A DNA stretch of 34,457 bases from JOPF133 sp052144935 (GTDB lineage Bacteria > Acidobacteriota > Terriglobia > Bryobacterales > Bryobacteraceae). The translations under genes were made by a program, and so were the position numbers. The DNA is taken from contig JBKQPR010000324.1 in assembly GCA_052144935.1 (NCBI GenBank), positions 1 through 34,457 of the forward strand. The letters run 5' to 3'. Below are positions 32,054 to 34,457 of the stretch, in pieces (positions within the stretch are counted from its first letter, which is position 1; the number at the start of each line of letters is the position of its first letter). The notes under the pieces were generated by a model. That model saw only the letters and a program-made list of their open reading frames with translations, was not told where the DNA came from and did no database searches.

Positions 32054-33367
32054 ATGCCGCTGCGCCAACGCCTGGAGCGATATTTCGAATTCCAAGCCCT
32101 CCATACCGGCTGGCGAACCGAGATACTCGCGGGGGTTACCACCTTCATGACGATGGCTTACATCGTCTTCGTCAATCCCGCCATCCTGCACGAAGCCGGG
32201 ATGCCTCTCGCGGCGGTCACCGCGGCTACTTGCGTTTCGGCCGCCGTGGGCAGCCTGCTCATGGGCGCGTACGCCAGATACCCGATCGCGTTGGCGCCGG
32301 GCATGGGGCTGAACGCCTACTTCACTTACACCGTGGTGAAGGGTATGGGCGTTCCCTGGCAGGCGGCCCTGGGCGCGGTGTTTCTTTCCGGGCTGGCCTT
32401 CTTCGCCCTCACCCTGCTGGGCGTGCGCCAGCTCATCGTTTCCACCATCCCCTTCGAGCTTTACGCCGCCGTGGCGGCCGGGGTTGGGCTGTTCCTCGCG
32501 CTGATCGGCTTTCGCAACTCCGGCATCATCGTGCCCGACCCGGCTACCACCGTCACCCTGGGCAATCTGCACGATCCCTCCACCTTGCTGGCCCTGGTGG
32601 GGCTGCTGATCATCGGCGCCCTGCTGGCCTGGCGCGTGCGCGCGGCCATGCTGATCGGAATTCTGGCCACCACCGCCATCGGCCTCGCTACCGGCGTGGC
32701 CCGCTGGTCGCCGCATTCCTATAGCCTGGGCGATCTTTCCGCTACCGCCTTCAAACTGGACGTGCAGTCCACTCTGCGGCTCGGTTTCCTGGAGATCGTT
32801 TTCGTGTTTCTCTTCATCGACCTGTTCGACAACATTGGCACCCTGGTGGCGGTGGGAAAGAAAGCCAACCTGTTCGACAAGACCCACCGGATTCCGCGCA
32901 TCGATCGCATCCTGTTGTCGGACGCCACGGCCACCGTGGTGGGCGCGCTCACCGGCACTTCCACGGTGGTCAGCTACGTCGAAAGCGCGGCGGGCGTGGC
33001 GGCCGGCGGCCGCTCGGGAGTGACCGCCATCGTAACCGGTCTGCTGTTTGCGGCGGCGCTGTTCGTGGCCCCCGTGGTGGGCGCGATTCCGGCCGCGGCC
33101 ACCGCGCCGGCGCTCATCGTGGTGGGCAGCCTGATGGTGTCGGTGGTGGCCGAGATCGAGTGGCAGGACCCCGAAGTGGCGGTGCCGGCGTTTCTCACCA
33201 TGATGGCCATTCCGCTGACCTTCAGCATCGCCAACGGCCTGGCCTTCGGCTTGACCGCGTTCACCCTGATCAAGGTGCTGCGAGGAAAATTCCGCCAGGT
33301 CAACTGGTTTGTCTACGCCCTGACGGCCCTGTTCGTGCTGCGGTTCTGGTATTTGGGAAAAGGCTAG
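32054..33367 (+). CDS. NCS2 family purine permease (AzgA/PbuG-like)
   Basis: A 437-residue inner-membrane transporter with about 12-14 helices. It opens with a cytosolic amphipathic segment and the family signature WRTEILAGVTTFMTMAYIVF then VNPAILHEAGMP. The substrate-binding region includes YPIALAPGMGLNAYFTYTVV, the DLFDNIGTLVAVGKKANLFD motif and GTSTVVSYVESAAGVAAGGR. These fit the AzgA-like branch, proton symporters for adenine, guanine or hypoxanthine. Length is normal. It is a single gene preceded by the composite palindrome. No purine-catabolism genes are nearby. Confidence 0.93.
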   Translation: MPLRQRLERYFEFQALHTGWRTEILAGVTTFMTMAYIVFVNPAILHEAGMPLAAVTAATCVSAAVGSLLMGAYARYPIALAPGMGLNAYFTYTVVKGMGVPWQAALGAVFLSGLAFFALTLLGVRQLIVSTIPFELYAAVAAGVGLFLALIGFRNSGIIVPDPATTVTLGNLHDPSTLLALVGLLIIGALLAWRVRAAMLIGILATTAIGLATGVARWSPHSYSLGDLSATAFKLDVQSTLRLGFLEIVFVFLFIDLFDNIGTLVAVGKKANLFDKTHRIPRIDRILLSDATATVVGALTGTSTVVSYVESAAGVAAGGRSGVTAIVTGLLFAAALFVAPVVGAIPAAATAPALIVVGSLMVSVVAEIEWQDPEVAVPAFLTMMAIPLTFSIANGLAFGLTAFTLIKVLRGKFRQVNWFVYALTALFVLRFWYLGKG

Positions 33368-33601
33368 TTTGTGGCGCGGACACGCCGGAAACCATCGGCC
33401 AATTTGCCGATTCCGTGGGGCAATCCTGTCAGGGCGCCCTCGAATTCGCGGCTGGCCACGGCGTTGGGACGCTCCCCGTTCAAGGAAGGGCGACCCTGGA
33501 CGACGATGCGTTGACGGGGATCGCAGGGATTCGAAGTCGACGTAAGCTCCGGGGTCGCCTGTCTTCCTCTCCCCGAGAGAGTGTGATAACGTCCTCAATC
33601 C

Positions 33602-33630
33602 TTGACCTCGGAGCGACCCTCGTGTACGGT
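33602..33630 (+). promoter_or_regulatory. Promoter of the toxin-antitoxin remnant operon
   Basis: TTGACC (33602-33607) and TACGGT (33625-33630) are 17 bp apart and lie 35 bp before the antitoxin start at 33666, which has a GGAGG site 6 nt upstream. The stretch 33368-33601 shows no recognised gene. Confidence 0.45.
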
Positions 33631-33665
33631 GGTGAACGGAACCGTTTTTACCCCGGAGGCAACCC

Positions 33666-33911
33666 ATGACCCTGGAAATTACCCGGCCCGAAACCGAAGC
33701 CCGCATCCAACGCTACCTCCGGAGCGGTCAGTTCCACGACCTCGACGAGCTCCTCACCAAAGCGCTCGACGCGCTGCCGGAACCCGAGGCGGCCGTCACG
33801 GCAGCGCCACACCAGTCCCTGCACGAATTTTTCATGAACTCGCCACTGCGCGGGGCGAACCTCGATCTGGAGCGCATGGAGGATTATCCTCGCGTCGTCG
33901 AGATGAAATGA
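33666..33911 (+). CDS. Antitoxin of a VapBC-like module
   Basis: An 81-residue protein. The N-terminal half (ARIQRYLRSGQFHDLDELLT) resembles ParD-type ribbon-helix-helix antitoxins. The C-terminal half (SLHEFFMNSPLRGANLDLER, MEDYPRVVEM) is the segment that wraps around VapC-type toxins in this subfamily. Its stop overlaps the toxin start (ATGA), the usual arrangement. A strong GGAGG ribosome site precedes the ATG. The toxin downstream is truncated. Confidence 0.82.
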   Translation: MTLEITRPETEARIQRYLRSGQFHDLDELLTKALDALPEPEAAVTAAPHQSLHEFFMNSPLRGANLDLERMEDYPRVVEMK

Positions 33912-34147
33912 ACGGCTGCCTGCTCGACACCAATGTCATCTCCGAATACAACCGCGAAGAGACGCCCCACCCCAGCGTCGTCAAATGGATTGAGACGACC
34001 CCCGAGACCCTGCAGTATTTGAGCGTCTTGACGCTTGGCGAGATCGAAAAGGGCATTCTTCACAAACTACCTCCTCAGCCTTTTCATACACTTACCGCCC
34101 AAACCCCCGGATTCCCTTCCACTCCGTGCTACTCTCGAATCGGATAA
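33908..34147 (+). pseudogene. Truncated VapC-type PIN-domain toxin
   Basis: The frame begins MNGCLLDTNVISEYNREE and continues LSVLTLGEIEKGILHKLPPQ, giving the first catalytic Asp and the Glu of a PIN RNase. After about residue 55 similarity is lost and the frame ends at 79 residues, against roughly 130-145 in the family. The later conserved Asp residues are missing, so the nuclease is probably inactive. The cut coincides with the terminator and 'NSQKSTGPR' gene that follow. Confidence 0.78.
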
Positions 34148-34150
34148 CCG

Positions 34151-34175
34151 GCGGGCCCTCGTGGCCCGCTTTTTT
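34151..34175 (+). terminator. Rho-independent terminator
   Basis: Stem GCGGGCC (34151-34157) and GGCCCGC (34163-34169), loop CTCGT, followed by TTTTTT. It ends only 4 nt before the next ATG, so it either ends the toxin-antitoxin transcript or attenuates the next gene. Confidence 0.85.
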
Positions 34176-34179
34176 ATTT

Positions 34180-34457
34180 ATGCCAACGAAAAAACAAATC
34201 CAGGCTAACCGCCTGAACTCCCAGAAATCTACCGGTCCCCGCTCCGCTGAGGGCAAGGCCGCCTCTTCCCAAAATGCCCTGAAATCGGGCATCGACTCAA
34301 AATCCCAAATCATCCGTGGCGAAGACCCCGCCGCTCTCGACGCCCTGGCGGCTCAATACCTTCTTGATCACCAGCCCCAGTCCGCCGCCGAGCGCGCCCT
34401 CGTCGACATCCTCATCGATTCCGAGTGGACCCTCCGCCGCCTCCGCAAGACCGAAGC
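34180..34457 (+). CDS. Uncharacterised acidobacterial protein, 'NSQKSTGPRSAEGKA' family (partial)
   Basis: The frame from the ATG at 34180 is open to the right edge (92 codons): MPTKKQIQANRLNSQKSTGP then RSAEGKAASSQNALKSGI, GEDPAALDALAAQYLLDHQP and AERALVDILIDSEWTLRRLR. I recall this lysine/serine-rich N-terminus, followed by a helical region, from many acidobacterial hypothetical proteins of unknown function, often in several copies per genome. The terminator hairpin directly upstream, with no ribosome site between, is peculiar. Confidence 0.75.
   Translation, partial: MPTKKQIQANRLNSQKSTGPRSAEGKAASSQNALKSGIDSKSQIIRGEDPAALDALAAQYLLDHQPQSAAERALVDILIDSEWTLRRLRKTE

Noticed and set aside
32039..33706. 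555-codon open frame on the minus strand
   Set aside because: Shadow of the NCS2 permease; composition is Gly/His/Gln-rich without a fold.

Overview
The window looks like chromosomal DNA of a GC-rich acidobacterium of the Solibacter/Bryobacter type. This is inferred from the gene families, not from a marker gene. The supporting families are a PadR regulator paired with a membrane protein, a DUF2950-DUF3300 pair, a PEP-CTERM exported protein, several Tat-exported enzymes, and a partial gene with the 'NSQKSTGPRSAEGKA' N-terminus. Gene density is low. Intergenic regions carry palindromic repeats and several broken genes. No rRNA, tRNA or CRISPR array was seen.

Layout. 1-1200: PadR regulator overlapping a membrane-anchored EF-hand protein (leaves the window). 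1201-2640: decayed DNA with a frameshifted beta-propeller-like fragment. 2645-7521: a three-gene block of two paralogous Tat-exported SelA-fold PLP enzymes around a secreted DUF4380-type protein. 7522-10123: integrase scrap, citrate synthase, bacteriohemerythrin. 10229-11855: periplasmic sulfite-oxidase-type molybdoenzyme with its cytochrome c, plus a decayed copy of part of the cytochrome. 12167-15994: AraC regulator divergent from an aldo/keto reductase, a frameshifted cupin, a zinc alcohol dehydrogenase and a chimeric gene scrap; the set resembles the E. coli yqhC/yqhD/dkgA aldehyde-defence locus. 15999-18722: rhodanese, DUF2950, DUF3300. 18954-21610: NtrC-type response regulator and histidine kinase, divergent from ribosomal protein S1 (21659-23380). 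23638-26310: nitroreductase, a probable selenocysteine-containing redoxin-DsbD fusion, and an SDR. 26311-27520: almost gene-free. 27521-31704: PEP-CTERM protein, hicB with a broken hicA, M20 amidohydrolase, a 9-bp tandem repeat, MutT-like Nudix, IscU-like scaffold, HPt protein. 31804-34457: composite palindrome, NCS2 purine permease, antitoxin with truncated VapC, terminator, and a partial gene of a common acidobacterial family.

The strongest unusual signal is at 24439-25527. A TGA interrupts a redoxin exactly where relatives carry the first Cys of a W-C-P-F-C motif. The RNA just after it can fold into a two-part stem with a GGUCG apical loop, as expected of a bacterial SECIS element. This gene would be split or missed by standard callers. 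Other points of interest are the exported SelA-like enzymes, two toxin-antitoxin modules with a damaged toxin and an intact antitoxin, and several starts that lack a Shine-Dalgarno but have a -10-like hexamer 6-8 nt upstream, suggesting leaderless transcripts.
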